In this document: positions 56,932 to 64,000 of the stretch, in pieces
Layout: every line of letters starts with the position of its first letter
Position numbering within the stretch: the first letter of the stretch is position 1
Assembly (NCBI RefSeq): GCF_002939945.1
Contig: NZ_MDEB01000004.1
Coordinates: forward strand, 124,001 to 188,000
DNA from: Xanthomonas arboricola pv. populi
GTDB taxonomy: Bacteria; Pseudomonadota; Gammaproteobacteria; Xanthomonadales; Xanthomonadaceae
Direction: 5' to 3'
Length of the DNA stretch: 64,000 bases
Notes under the pieces: model-generated
Databases searched by the model: none
What the model was told of the DNA's origin: nothing
Seen by the model: the letters and a program-made list of their open reading frames with translations, nothing else
Program-made: the position numbers and the translations under genes

Positions 56932-58446
56932 TCAGGCCGACACGACGTCCGCCTGCCGGCTCGATTGCGTCTGCAGATACGCCTCCAGGCGCTCGCGCCC
57001 GGCCGCGTCGATGCGCAGGCCGAGTTTGCTGCGGCGCCACAGGATGTCGTCGGCGGTCACGGCCCACTCATGTGCGCGCAGGTAATCCACCTCGGCCTGA
57101 TACAGATCGGCACCGAAGTGCGTGCCCAAGGCGGCGATGTCCTGCGCCTGGCCCAGCAGTTGCTCCGCACAGGTGCCGTAGTTGCGCACCAGCCGGTGTG
57201 CGGTGGGCGCCGGCAGCCACGGGCGCGCGTCGCGCACGCGCTCGAGCAGGCTGGCGATATCGCGTTGTTCGCCGCCGGGCAATGCATCGCCACGCGCGGT
57301 CCATGCCGGCTTGCGCGCGCCCAAGGCCTGGGTCAGGCGATCGACCCCTTCTTCGGCCAGCTTGCGATACGTGGTCAGCTTGCCGCCGAACACGTTGAGC
57401 AACGGTGCGCCTTCGTTGAGCACTTCCAGCTGATAGTCGCGGGTGACTTCGGCGGCGTTGTCTTCGGCATCGTCGAGCAGCGGGCGCACGCCGCTATAGC
57501 TCCACACCACATCGGCGGGGCTGATCTGCTGCTGGAAATACAGGTTCACCGCCTCGCACAGGTACTGCACCTCGGCCGCATCGATGCTGGGCGCGGCGGG
57601 GTCGGCCTGGTAATCCACGTCGGTGGTGCCGATCAGGGTGAAGTCGTGCTCGTAGGGGATGGCGAACACAATGCGCCGATCCGGTTGCTGGAAGATGTAC
57701 GCGTGATCGTGGTCGAACAATTTGGGCACCACGATGTGGCTGCCCTTGACCAGGCGCAGCGCATGTTTGTGCGGCACCGCGGCGACCTTGTCCAGGAACG
57801 ACACCGCCCACGGGCCGGCCGCATTGGCCAGCGCGCGCGCCTGCACGGTGCGACGGTGGCCATCGCGGTGTTCCAGTTCGGCATACCAGAAGCCCGCATC
57901 GCGCCAGGCACCGACGCAGCGCGTGCGGGTATGGATGTGCGCGCCACGCCTGGCGGCATCCATCGCATTGAGCACCACCAGGCGCGCGTCCTGCACCCAG
58001 GCATCGGAGTAGACGAAGCCGGTGCGCAGCGATTCCTGCAGCGGCTGGCCGACCGGGTGCGTGCGCAGCGACAGCCGGCGCGAGCGCGGCAGACTGCGCT
58101 TGCTGCCGCCGAGATGGTCGTACAGGAACAGGCCGGCGCGGATCATCCAGGCAGGGCGCAGGTGCGGCTGGTGCGGCAGCAGGAAGCGTAACGGCCAGAT
58201 GATGTGAGGGGCCAGCCGCAGCAGCACTTCGCGCTCGGCAAGCGCCTTGCCGACCAGCGCGAACTCGTATTGCTCCAGGTAGCGCAGGCCGCCGTGAATG
58301 AGCTTGGTGCTGGCGCTACTGGTATGTGCGGCCAGATCGTCCTGCTCGCACAGGCACACCGACAGGCCGCGCCCGGCCGCATCGCGGGCGATGCCGACCC
58401 CGTTGATGCCGCCGCCTATCACCAGAAGATCGTATGTCTCGCCCAT
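56932..58446 (-). CDS. glpD: Aerobic glycerol-3-phosphate dehydrogenase
   Basis: 504 residues. The FAD site is LLVIGGGINGVGIARDAAGR (residues 7-26) and STKLIHGGLRYLEQYEF is the GlpD signature. It is a membrane-associated flavoprotein oxidising glycerol-3-phosphate to dihydroxyacetone phosphate with electrons to quinone. GlpR boxes lie 44-65 bases upstream of the start. Confidence 0.96.
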   Translation of the reverse strand: MGETYDLLVIGGGINGVGIARDAAGRGLSVCLCEQDDLAAHTSSASTKLIHGGLRYLEQYEFALVGKALAEREVLLRLAPHIIWPLRFLLPHQPHLRPAWMIRAGLFLYDHLGGSKRSLPRSRRLSLRTHPVGQPLQESLRTGFVYSDAWVQDARLVVLNAMDAARRGAHIHTRTRCVGAWRDAGFWYAELEHRDGHRRTVQARALANAAGPWAVSFLDKVAAVPHKHALRLVKGSHIVVPKLFDHDHAYIFQQPDRRIVFAIPYEHDFTLIGTTDVDYQADPAAPSIDAAEVQYLCEAVNLYFQQQISPADVVWSYSGVRPLLDDAEDNAAEVTRDYQLEVLNEGAPLLNVFGGKLTTYRKLAEEGVDRLTQALGARKPAWTARGDALPGGEQRDIASLLERVRDARPWLPAPTAHRLVRNYGTCAEQLLGQAQDIAALGTHFGADLYQAEVDYLRAHEWAVTADDILWRRSKLGLRIDAAGRERLEAYLQTQSSRQADVVSA

Positions 58447-58489
58447 CGGTGTCTCCGTCCGGGCGCGCCTAGAGCGAACCCAAGTTGTC

Positions 58490-58511
58490 ATGTTCGAACA
58501 TATTCGAACAT
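58490..58511. promoter_or_regulatory. GlpR operator upstream of glpD
   Basis: ATGTTCGAACAT (58490-58501) is a perfect palindrome, followed at once by a second TTCGAACAT (58503-58511). E. coli GlpR sites are built from the same TGTTCG/CGAACA halves. More TTCG/CGAA halves are seen near 58636-58656. Confidence 0.7.
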
Positions 58512-58670
58512 CACACCTTTTCGGAACGTGAAGAGCCGTGAGTCCTGAGCTTCAAGCGTCTGCGACGTTGAAAAGCTATTGAAGCCAGGATTTCGATCGC
58601 CTGAGTAGATCGTTTGAGGCGATCCAAATGGTCTGTTCGCACCGTAAACGCACAAAAACGAACAATCGGC

Positions 58671-59480
58671 TCAGCCGGCGTCGCCAGGCTTGGCCAGATG
58701 CACGCGGGTGCCGGCCTCGGCCAGCACTGCAGCCAGCTCCTGCGGCGGCGGCCGGTCGGTGAACCAGTCGTGCACCTGGGCGATCGCGCCCAGTCGCACC
58801 ATGGCGTTGCGGCCGAACTTGCTGTGATCGGCGGCCAGCAGCACCTGCCGCGAGTGCTCGATGATGGCCTGCGCCACACGCACTTCCTGGTAGTCGAAAT
58901 CCAGCAAGGTGCCGTCCAGATCGATGCCGGAAATGCCGATCACCCCGAAGTCCACCTTGAACTGCCGGATCAGCTCCACCGTCGCCTCGCCGGTTACGCC
59001 CTGGTCGCGCCCGCGCACCACGCCGCCGGCCACGATCACCTCGAAGCTGGGGTTGGCGCTGAGCATCACCGCCACGTTGAGGTTGTTGGTGATCACGCGC
59101 AGGCCGCGATGCTGCAGCAAGGCACGCGCGACCTCTTCGTTGGTGGTGCCCAGGTTGATGAATAACGAGGCATCGTCGGGAATGAAGCGGGCGACCTGCG
59201 CGGCGATATGCTGCTTCTCGCGCGCCTGCAGCGCCTTGCGCGCGGTGTAGGCCAGGTTTTCCACGCTCGAAGGCATGCTGACGCCGCCGTGGTAGCGGCG
59301 CAGCACGCCGGCATCGCACAGCAGGGTCAGATCGCGACGGATGGTCTGCGGCGTCACCTCGAAGCGCGTCGCCAGCCCTTCCACCTCGGCGAAGCCCTGC
59401 TGCCGCACCAATGCCACCAATTGTTCCTGACGCGGGTTGAGCGCCGGCGCCGGGATCGTCCTGTAGTGAGTCGACTCCAT
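58671..59480 (-). CDS. glpR: DeoR-family repressor of glycerol metabolism
   Basis: 269 residues. The N-terminal DeoR helix-turn-helix includes EVEGLATRFEVTPQTIRRDL and LLCDAGVLRRYHGG. The C-terminal sugar-phosphate-binding domain includes NLGTTNEEVARALL and GRDQGVTGEATVELI. GlpR represses the glp genes until glycerol-3-phosphate binds. It reads toward glpD and the operator above. Start may be ATG 59498 (six more residues). Confidence 0.93.
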   Translation of the reverse strand: MESTHYRTIPAPALNPRQEQLVALVRQQGFAEVEGLATRFEVTPQTIRRDLTLLCDAGVLRRYHGGVSMPSSVENLAYTARKALQAREKQHIAAQVARFIPDDASLFINLGTTNEEVARALLQHRGLRVITNNLNVAVMLSANPSFEVIVAGGVVRGRDQGVTGEATVELIRQFKVDFGVIGISGIDLDGTLLDFDYQEVRVAQAIIEHSRQVLLAADHSKFGRNAMVRLGAIAQVHDWFTDRPPPQELAAVLAEAGTRVHLAKPGDAG

Positions 59481-59658
59481 GCGCAGATGATCGCGCATGT
59501 GCGTGAGGATGCAAACACGGCTGCTTGCAAGCCGTAGCGAGCAGTCGTCAGATGGGCGTGGACGGCACGCGCAGAAACCGCAGTGTGCGAGTGGCACACG
59601 CCGCAGCGAGCGCCGGCCGCGCCTGCCTGATGGTTGGCGTAGCAGTTTTGACGCGCTC

Positions 59659-60642
59659 TCAGCCCAGCTCGCCGCGGTAGCCGGTATCGATGCTGATGCT
59701 GCCGCCCACTGCGCGCGAGACGCAGGCGCACAGCTTGCGGTTCTCGCGGCGCTGTTCGTCGCTGAGGAACACATCGCGGTGATCGATATCGGCGGCGCTG
59801 TCCAGTACCTCGACCGCGCACAGCCCGCATTCGCCACGCCGGCATTCGGCGATCAGTTCCACCCCGGCATCGGCCAGGGCATCCAGCATCGATTCGTTCT
59901 CGGCCACCGGCACTTCCAGGCCGAGCCCGGGCAGCTTGACCACGAACGCCTGCGCCGGCACCCGCCCGCTATTGCCGAAGGTTTCGAAATGCAGTCGCGC
60001 ACGCGAACGCCCGGCGGCGTGCCAGTGCTGACGCACCGCTTCGAGCATGCCCAGCGGCCCGCACACATACACCTCGGCATTGGGCGACAGGCGTGCCAGC
60101 TCGGCGGCAAGATCCGGCGGGCCAGCGCTGTCGTCGCATTGCAGTTGCAAACGCTCGCCGAGCAGCGCTTCCAGTTCGTCGACATAGGCCATCGCACTGC
60201 GCGTGCGGCCGGCATAGAGCAGGCGGAACGCGCGGTGGCGGCGCGCCAGCCGCTGCGCCATGCCGATGATCGGGGTGATGCCGATCCCGCCGGCAATCAG
60301 CAGGATCTCCTCGCCGCCTTCATCCAGCGCGAAGTTATTGCTGGGCGGGGAGATCTCCACCACATCGCCGGGCTGCAGCGTCCACATATGCCGCGAGCCG
60401 CCGCGGCTGTCGGGCATTTGCCGCACCGCGATCTGGTAATGGCCATCGGCACGCGGTTCGCCCACCAGCGAGTACGAGCGCACATCGGCGCGGCCATGCA
60501 ACTGCACGCGAAAATCCAGATGGCTGCCGACCTCGAAGCCGCGCGCCGCGGTGCCGGGATCCAGCACGATTTCGCGTACGCCTTCGCAGGCATCGGCAAT
60601 GCTGACGACGTGGGCGCGGTGCCACTGGGTGTCTTTACGCAT
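59659..60642 (-). CDS. vanB: Vanillate O-demethylase oxidoreductase subunit
   Basis: 327 residues of class IA reductase: FMN-type ferredoxin reductase domain with RSYSLVGEP (flavin) and IAGGIGITPII (NAD). A C-terminal plant-type 2Fe-2S domain has ECRRGECGLCAVEV and CACVSRA. It passes electrons from NADH to VanA. Its ATG overlaps the GntR gene's end by 8 bases. Confidence 0.95.
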   Translation of the reverse strand: MRKDTQWHRAHVVSIADACEGVREIVLDPGTAARGFEVGSHLDFRVQLHGRADVRSYSLVGEPRADGHYQIAVRQMPDSRGGSRHMWTLQPGDVVEISPPSNNFALDEGGEEILLIAGGIGITPIIGMAQRLARRHRAFRLLYAGRTRSAMAYVDELEALLGERLQLQCDDSAGPPDLAAELARLSPNAEVYVCGPLGMLEAVRQHWHAAGRSRARLHFETFGNSGRVPAQAFVVKLPGLGLEVPVAENESMLDALADAGVELIAECRRGECGLCAVEVLDSAADIDHRDVFLSDEQRRENRKLCACVSRAVGGSISIDTGYRGELG

Positions 60643-61438
60643 GGGGAACTCCGGGCAGAAGGGTGTGCTGGCTGCTGCCAGCGTTGGATGTATGGGCGCG
60701 GCCGATCAAGGCGCCACCGCGCACCTGGGTGATCGCCGCCGGGGTTTGCAGCGCGTGGCGCAGATTGCGATGGGCCAGCCGTGCGTGTTCGCGCATCAGC
60801 GCTTCGGCACGCGTGCCCTGGCGGTCTTCGATGGCGGCGATGATCTCGCGGTGCTGGTCCTGCGCCAGGGTCAGGATCAGTCGCGCCTCGGCGCTGGTGG
60901 TCTGCGCCATGACCAGACTGTTGGGCGAGGCGAACGGCAGCTGCAGCACGCGGGTGAGCTCACGGCCCAGGACATCGCTGCCGGCCATGGCCACCAGCAA
61001 CGCGTGGAACTGCGCGTTGGCCTGCACGTACGCGCTGAAGTCGATGGCGTGCAGCGGCGAGCCGACGATGCGGTCGAGGGTGTCCAGCAACTGGCGTGCC
61101 TGGGCCAGCGACGCGGCGGACGCTCCGCGTTCGGCCGCCATGCGCGCGGCCAGGCCTTCGAGCGTGCCGCGCAGTTCGATCGCATCGTGCACATCGCGTT
61201 CGCTGAAGGCCTGCACCGCATAGCCGCCGCCCGGCAATGCGCTGGCCAGGCCTTCTTCGCACAGCCGCTGCAACGCGGCGCGCACAGGGGTGCGCGACAT
61301 GCCCAGCCGCTGCACGACCGCCAGCTCGGACAGCCGCGCGCCGGCCGGCAGGGTACCGTCGAGTATCAGTTCGCGTAGCGACAGCAGCGCGCGCGTGGTC
61401 TGCGCGGCACTGCTGCGAAACGGGGTGGTGGGTGACAT
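60635..61438 (-). CDS. vanR: GntR-family regulator (FCD type), VanR-like
   Basis: 267 residues. The winged helix includes LSELAVVQRLGMSRTPVRAA and the C-terminal FCD domain follows from about residue 85, with histidines in FHALLVAM and QDQHREIIAAI typical of metal-binding FCD regulators. It lies between vanA and vanB on one strand, so a VanR role (vanillate-responsive repressor) is the clear inference. Candidate GTATAC-type operators lie upstream of vanA. Confidence 0.87.
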   Translation of the reverse strand: MSPTTPFRSSAAQTTRALLSLRELILDGTLPAGARLSELAVVQRLGMSRTPVRAALQRLCEEGLASALPGGGYAVQAFSERDVHDAIELRGTLEGLAARMAAERGASAASLAQARQLLDTLDRIVGSPLHAIDFSAYVQANAQFHALLVAMAGSDVLGRELTRVLQLPFASPNSLVMAQTTSAEARLILTLAQDQHREIIAAIEDRQGTRAEALMREHARLAHRNLRHALQTPAAITQVRGGALIGRAHTSNAGSSQHTLLPGVPHA

Positions 61439-61458
61439 GCGGACCTCCGGCGCGGTGC

Positions 61459-62535
61459 CTAGCCCACCATGCGCAGCGACAGTTCCTGCGCGCGCTGCTC
61501 TTGTGTGATCAGCCGATCGATCACACGGCGCGCCCACATCCCGCCGGCATCGACATTGAGGTTGTAGAAGGTGTGATCCGGATGCGCGTCGATGGCGCGC
61601 TGCTGCGCTTCCAGCACCGCCTCGTCCTCGCCGAACACGCCGGTGACGCCTGCACGGGTCAGCGTGGTCAGGGACTGATCGTGCAGCGCGTAGTTGCGCA
61701 TGAACGCCCAGAAGTAGTGACAGGTGGTGTCGGTTTCGGGCGTGATGGTATTGAGCACGTAGCCGTTGACGCCCTGGCTGCGATCGCCCTCCGGCGCACC
61801 GGTGCCGGCGATGGCCACACCCACGTCGATGGCGATGGTGCCGGGCGCTTCGAAGCGGATGATCTGCCAGCGATCGACCTTGCCGCGGTAATCCAGATGG
61901 CGCGCGATCTGGCTGGCCCAGAACGGCGGCGCGTCGATATTGCGCATCCAGCGCGACACCACCACCGAGCGGTCGCCATGCATCACCTCGAACGGCGCTT
62001 CGGCGATCTCGTCCTGGCCGATGCTGGAGCCATGCACGAAGGTCTCGTGGGTCAGGTCCATCAGGTTGTCCAGCACCAGCCGGTAGTCGCACTTGGCATA
62101 GATGGTGCGGCCATCGCCGGCCCAGGCCGGGTCGTGCGCCCAATGCAGATCGGGAATCAGGCGGGTGTCGGCCTGCGCCGGGTCGCCTGGCCAGATCCAC
62201 ACATAGCGATGCTTCTCGGCCACCGGAAAATTGCGCACGCACGCGGAGGGATTGATGGTCTCCTGCGAGGGCATGTGCACGCAGCGGCCCTGGCTGTTGT
62301 AGACCAGCCCGTGATAACCGCACACCAGATCGTCGCCGCGCAGCTTGCCCATCGACAGCGGCACCAGGCGATGCCAACACGCATCTTCGAGCGCGATCAC
62401 CGCCCCGGCAGTGGTGCGATAGACCACCACATCCAGGTTGCAGACCTTGCGCGGGGTCAGCGCGTGCTTGATCTCGTGGTCCCAGGCGACGGCGTACCAC
62501 GCGTTGAGGGGAAACAGCTGCTTGGACTGGGACAT
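61459..62535 (-). CDS. vanA: Vanillate O-demethylase oxygenase subunit
   Basis: 358 residues. The Rieske ligands are Cys53-His55 (DACWHRL) and Cys72-His75 (VCGYHG), and the mononuclear iron ligands are in NLMDLTHETFVHGSS. With VanB it converts vanillate to protocatechuate and formaldehyde. The stop is 20 bases before the GntR gene, so vanA-vanR-vanB is one operon. Confidence 0.96.
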   Translation of the reverse strand: MSQSKQLFPLNAWYAVAWDHEIKHALTPRKVCNLDVVVYRTTAGAVIALEDACWHRLVPLSMGKLRGDDLVCGYHGLVYNSQGRCVHMPSQETINPSACVRNFPVAEKHRYVWIWPGDPAQADTRLIPDLHWAHDPAWAGDGRTIYAKCDYRLVLDNLMDLTHETFVHGSSIGQDEIAEAPFEVMHGDRSVVVSRWMRNIDAPPFWASQIARHLDYRGKVDRWQIIRFEAPGTIAIDVGVAIAGTGAPEGDRSQGVNGYVLNTITPETDTTCHYFWAFMRNYALHDQSLTTLTRAGVTGVFGEDEAVLEAQQRAIDAHPDHTFYNLNVDAGGMWARRVIDRLITQEQRAQELSLRMVG

Positions 62536-62553
62536 GACCGTGGCTCCTGGGGT

Positions 62554-62563
62554 TTGTATACAA
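62554..62563. promoter_or_regulatory. Candidate VanR operator (TTGTATACAA)
   Basis: A perfect 10-base palindrome just upstream of vanA; FadR/FCD-type GntR regulators bind TNGT-like palindromes of this kind. A related GTATAC occurs at 62651-62656. Confidence 0.6.
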
Positions 62564-62683
62564 CCTGGGGTGCGGACCGGCAGCGGTGTGCCGGCTGGCG
62601 ACCAGTTGACGCGCATGCCGGCGCTGGCGTCTGCTTGCAAGCGAAGTTATGTATACACCGGAGACAATGTTGAAGCGTCAGTC

Positions 62684-62727
62684 GCCTATCGAAATTGTGC
62701 GATTATCGAATGTGTACACCGATAATC
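62684..62727. promoter_or_regulatory. Nested palindrome between vanA and pcaI
   Basis: GATTATCG (62701-62708) and CGATAATC (62720-62727) are perfect arms around an 11-base core holding TGTGTACAC-like sequence. A nearby TATCGAAATTGTG repeats the left arm. The pcaI start is 66 bases to the right, so this is a likely site for a pca (IclR/LysR-type) regulator or the GntR protein. Confidence 0.6.
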
Positions 62728-62792
62728 GCATTGACCGGGCTGTGCAGCTGCGCCTAACGTGACGGCACGCTCGCTGCGCAGGACCCTAAGCC

Positions 62793-63656
62793 ATGGCCCA
62801 GATCGTCTCCCTTTCAGAAGCGGTGTCCCAGTTGATCTCAGACGGCGACTGCGTCGCGATGGAAGGCTTCACCCATCTGATTCCGCATGCGGCCGGCCAT
62901 GAGGTGATCCGCCAGCGCAAGCGCGGCCTGCACCTGGTGCGCATGACCCCGGACCTGATCTACGACCAGCTGATCGGCGCCGGCTGCGCGTCGGCATTGC
63001 GGTTTTCCTGGGGCGGCAATCCCGGCGTCGGCTCGTTGCACCGGCTGCGCGATGCGGTCGAACATGCCTGGCCGCAACCGCTGCAGATCCGCGAACACAG
63101 CCATGCCGACATGGCCAATGCATACGTGGCCGGGGCATCGGGCCTGCCGTTTGCGGTGCTGCGCGGTTATGTCGGCTCGGACCTGCCGCGCGTCAACGAC
63201 AGCATCAAGTTCCTGCAATGCCCGTACACCGGCGAGACGCTGGCCACCACGCCGGCAGTCAACCCCGATGTCACCGTGATCCATGCGCAACAGGCCGACC
63301 GCCGCGGCAACGTGCTGCTGTGGGGCATCCTGGGCGTGCAAAAAGAGGCCGCGCTGGCCGCGCGCAAGGTGATCGTGACAGTGGAAGAGATCGTCGACAC
63401 GCTGGAGGCGCCGCCCAACGCCTGCATCCTGCCGCGCTGGGTGGTCGATGCGGTCTGCCACGTGCCCGGTGGCGCGGCGCCGTCGTACGCGCATGGCTAT
63501 TACGCCCGCGACAATCGCTTCTATCTAGCCTGGGATGCGATCGCCCGCGACCGCGCACGCTTCCAGGCCTGGATCCAGGCGCACATTCTCGACACCGAGG
63601 ACTTTGCAGCCTTCCAGCGCGTGCACGCGCACTCGCTGCTGCAGGTGGCCGCATGA
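62793..63656 (+). CDS. pcaI: 3-oxoadipate CoA-transferase subunit A
   Basis: 287 residues. The family-I CoA transferase alpha signature includes DGDCVAMEGFTHLIPHAAGH, FSWGGNPGVGSLHR and AQQADRRGNVLLWG. It forms a heteromer with PcaJ and moves CoA from succinyl-CoA to 3-oxoadipate. It is divergent from the vanA operon and coupled to pcaJ by ATGA. Confidence 0.94.
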   Translation: MAQIVSLSEAVSQLISDGDCVAMEGFTHLIPHAAGHEVIRQRKRGLHLVRMTPDLIYDQLIGAGCASALRFSWGGNPGVGSLHRLRDAVEHAWPQPLQIREHSHADMANAYVAGASGLPFAVLRGYVGSDLPRVNDSIKFLQCPYTGETLATTPAVNPDVTVIHAQQADRRGNVLLWGILGVQKEAALAARKVIVTVEEIVDTLEAPPNACILPRWVVDAVCHVPGGAAPSYAHGYYARDNRFYLAWDAIARDRARFQAWIQAHILDTEDFAAFQRVHAHSLLQVAA

Positions 63657-64000
63657 GCGACTACAGCACCAACGAGATGATGACCGTGGCGGCTGCGCGT
63701 CGCCTGCCCGATGGCGCGGTGTGTTTCGTCGGCATCGGCCTGCCATCCACCGCCGCCAACCTGGCGCGGCTGACGCATGCGCCGGATGTCACCCTGATCT
63801 ACGAATCCGGGCCGATCGGCGCGCGTCCGGAGGTGCTGCCGTTGTCGATCGGCGACGGCGAACTGGCCGAAACCGCCGACACCGTGGTCTCCACGCCGGA
63901 GATCTTCCGCTACTGGCTGCAGGGTGGTCGCGTGGACGTGGGCTTTCTGGGCGCGGCGCAGATCGATCGCCATGCCAACCTCAACACCACGGTGATCGGC
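63653..64000 (+). CDS. pcaJ: 3-oxoadipate CoA-transferase subunit B, 3' end outside window
   Basis: 116 residues are visible, beginning MSDYSTNEMMTVAAARRL. LIYESGPIGARPE contains the active-site glutamate of family-I CoA transferases, which forms the CoA thioester intermediate. GLPSTAANLARLTHAPD is a beta-subunit signature. The frame is open at the window end. The rest of the beta-ketoadipate genes probably follow. Confidence 0.94.
   Translation, partial: MSDYSTNEMMTVAAARRLPDGAVCFVGIGLPSTAANLARLTHAPDVTLIYESGPIGARPEVLPLSIGDGELAETADTVVSTPEIFRYWLQGGRVDVGFLGAAQIDRHANLNTTVIG

Overview
The window is a high-GC gammaproteobacterial chromosome segment that I assign to Xanthomonas. The clearest markers are a chromosomal integron integrase beside ilvD (the position known for Xanthomonas integrons), two proteins with Xanthomonas type IV effector (XVIPCD-like) domains, and a pob/mol/van/pca aromatic-catabolism region. 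Species cannot be fixed from the sequence alone. No rRNA, tRNA or CRISPR array was seen.

Layout. 0-8 kb: MFS exporter, TetR regulator overlapping a sirtuin, Old Yellow Enzyme, 3-hydroxyisobutyrate-dehydrogenase-like enzyme, a stand-alone XVIPCD-like protein, purU, and a second MFS protein. 8-16 kb: a two-component system divergent from a complete tripartite RND efflux operon. 16-25 kb: a secreted serine hydrolase, then a methionine-related cluster (MetF-like, QueH, LysR, FMN reductase, MesX/DUF1852, MesD), which I read as a folate-independent, oxygen-linked methionine synthase system. 24.5-28 kb: a phosphate-type porin with a convincing Pho box, and a YtfG/YtfH-like divergent pair. 28-31 kb: a multi-TM chemoreceptor coupled to a small cysteine-rich membrane protein.

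31-40 kb is the accessory region. It holds small hypothetical genes, a GNAT enzyme, two SymE-like toxin genes that share a structured leader, a low-GC lipoprotein/lipase pair that looks like a type IV secretion immunity/effector pair, and an integron. The integron has an apparently intact intI, a GTTAGAC attI core and three cassettes: a lipoprotein, an inverted SymE toxin, and a DUF2971 protein. Two attC sites are good and the distal one is degenerate and abuts the effector gene.

40-64 kb returns to core functions: ilvD, gamma-carbonic anhydrase, PcaK-type transporter, HD-GYP phosphodiesterase, the mol-type monolignol operon, pobR/pobA, the glpRDFK regulon, vanA/vanR/vanB and pcaIJ (pcaJ cut by the window end). 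Together these genes take lignin-derived alcohols and aldehydes, 4-hydroxybenzoate and vanillate to protocatechuate and on to the beta-ketoadipate pathway. Several operators can be read directly: a MarR-type palindrome before molR, GlpR boxes before glpD, and GTATAC-type sites and a nested palindrome between vanA and pcaI.
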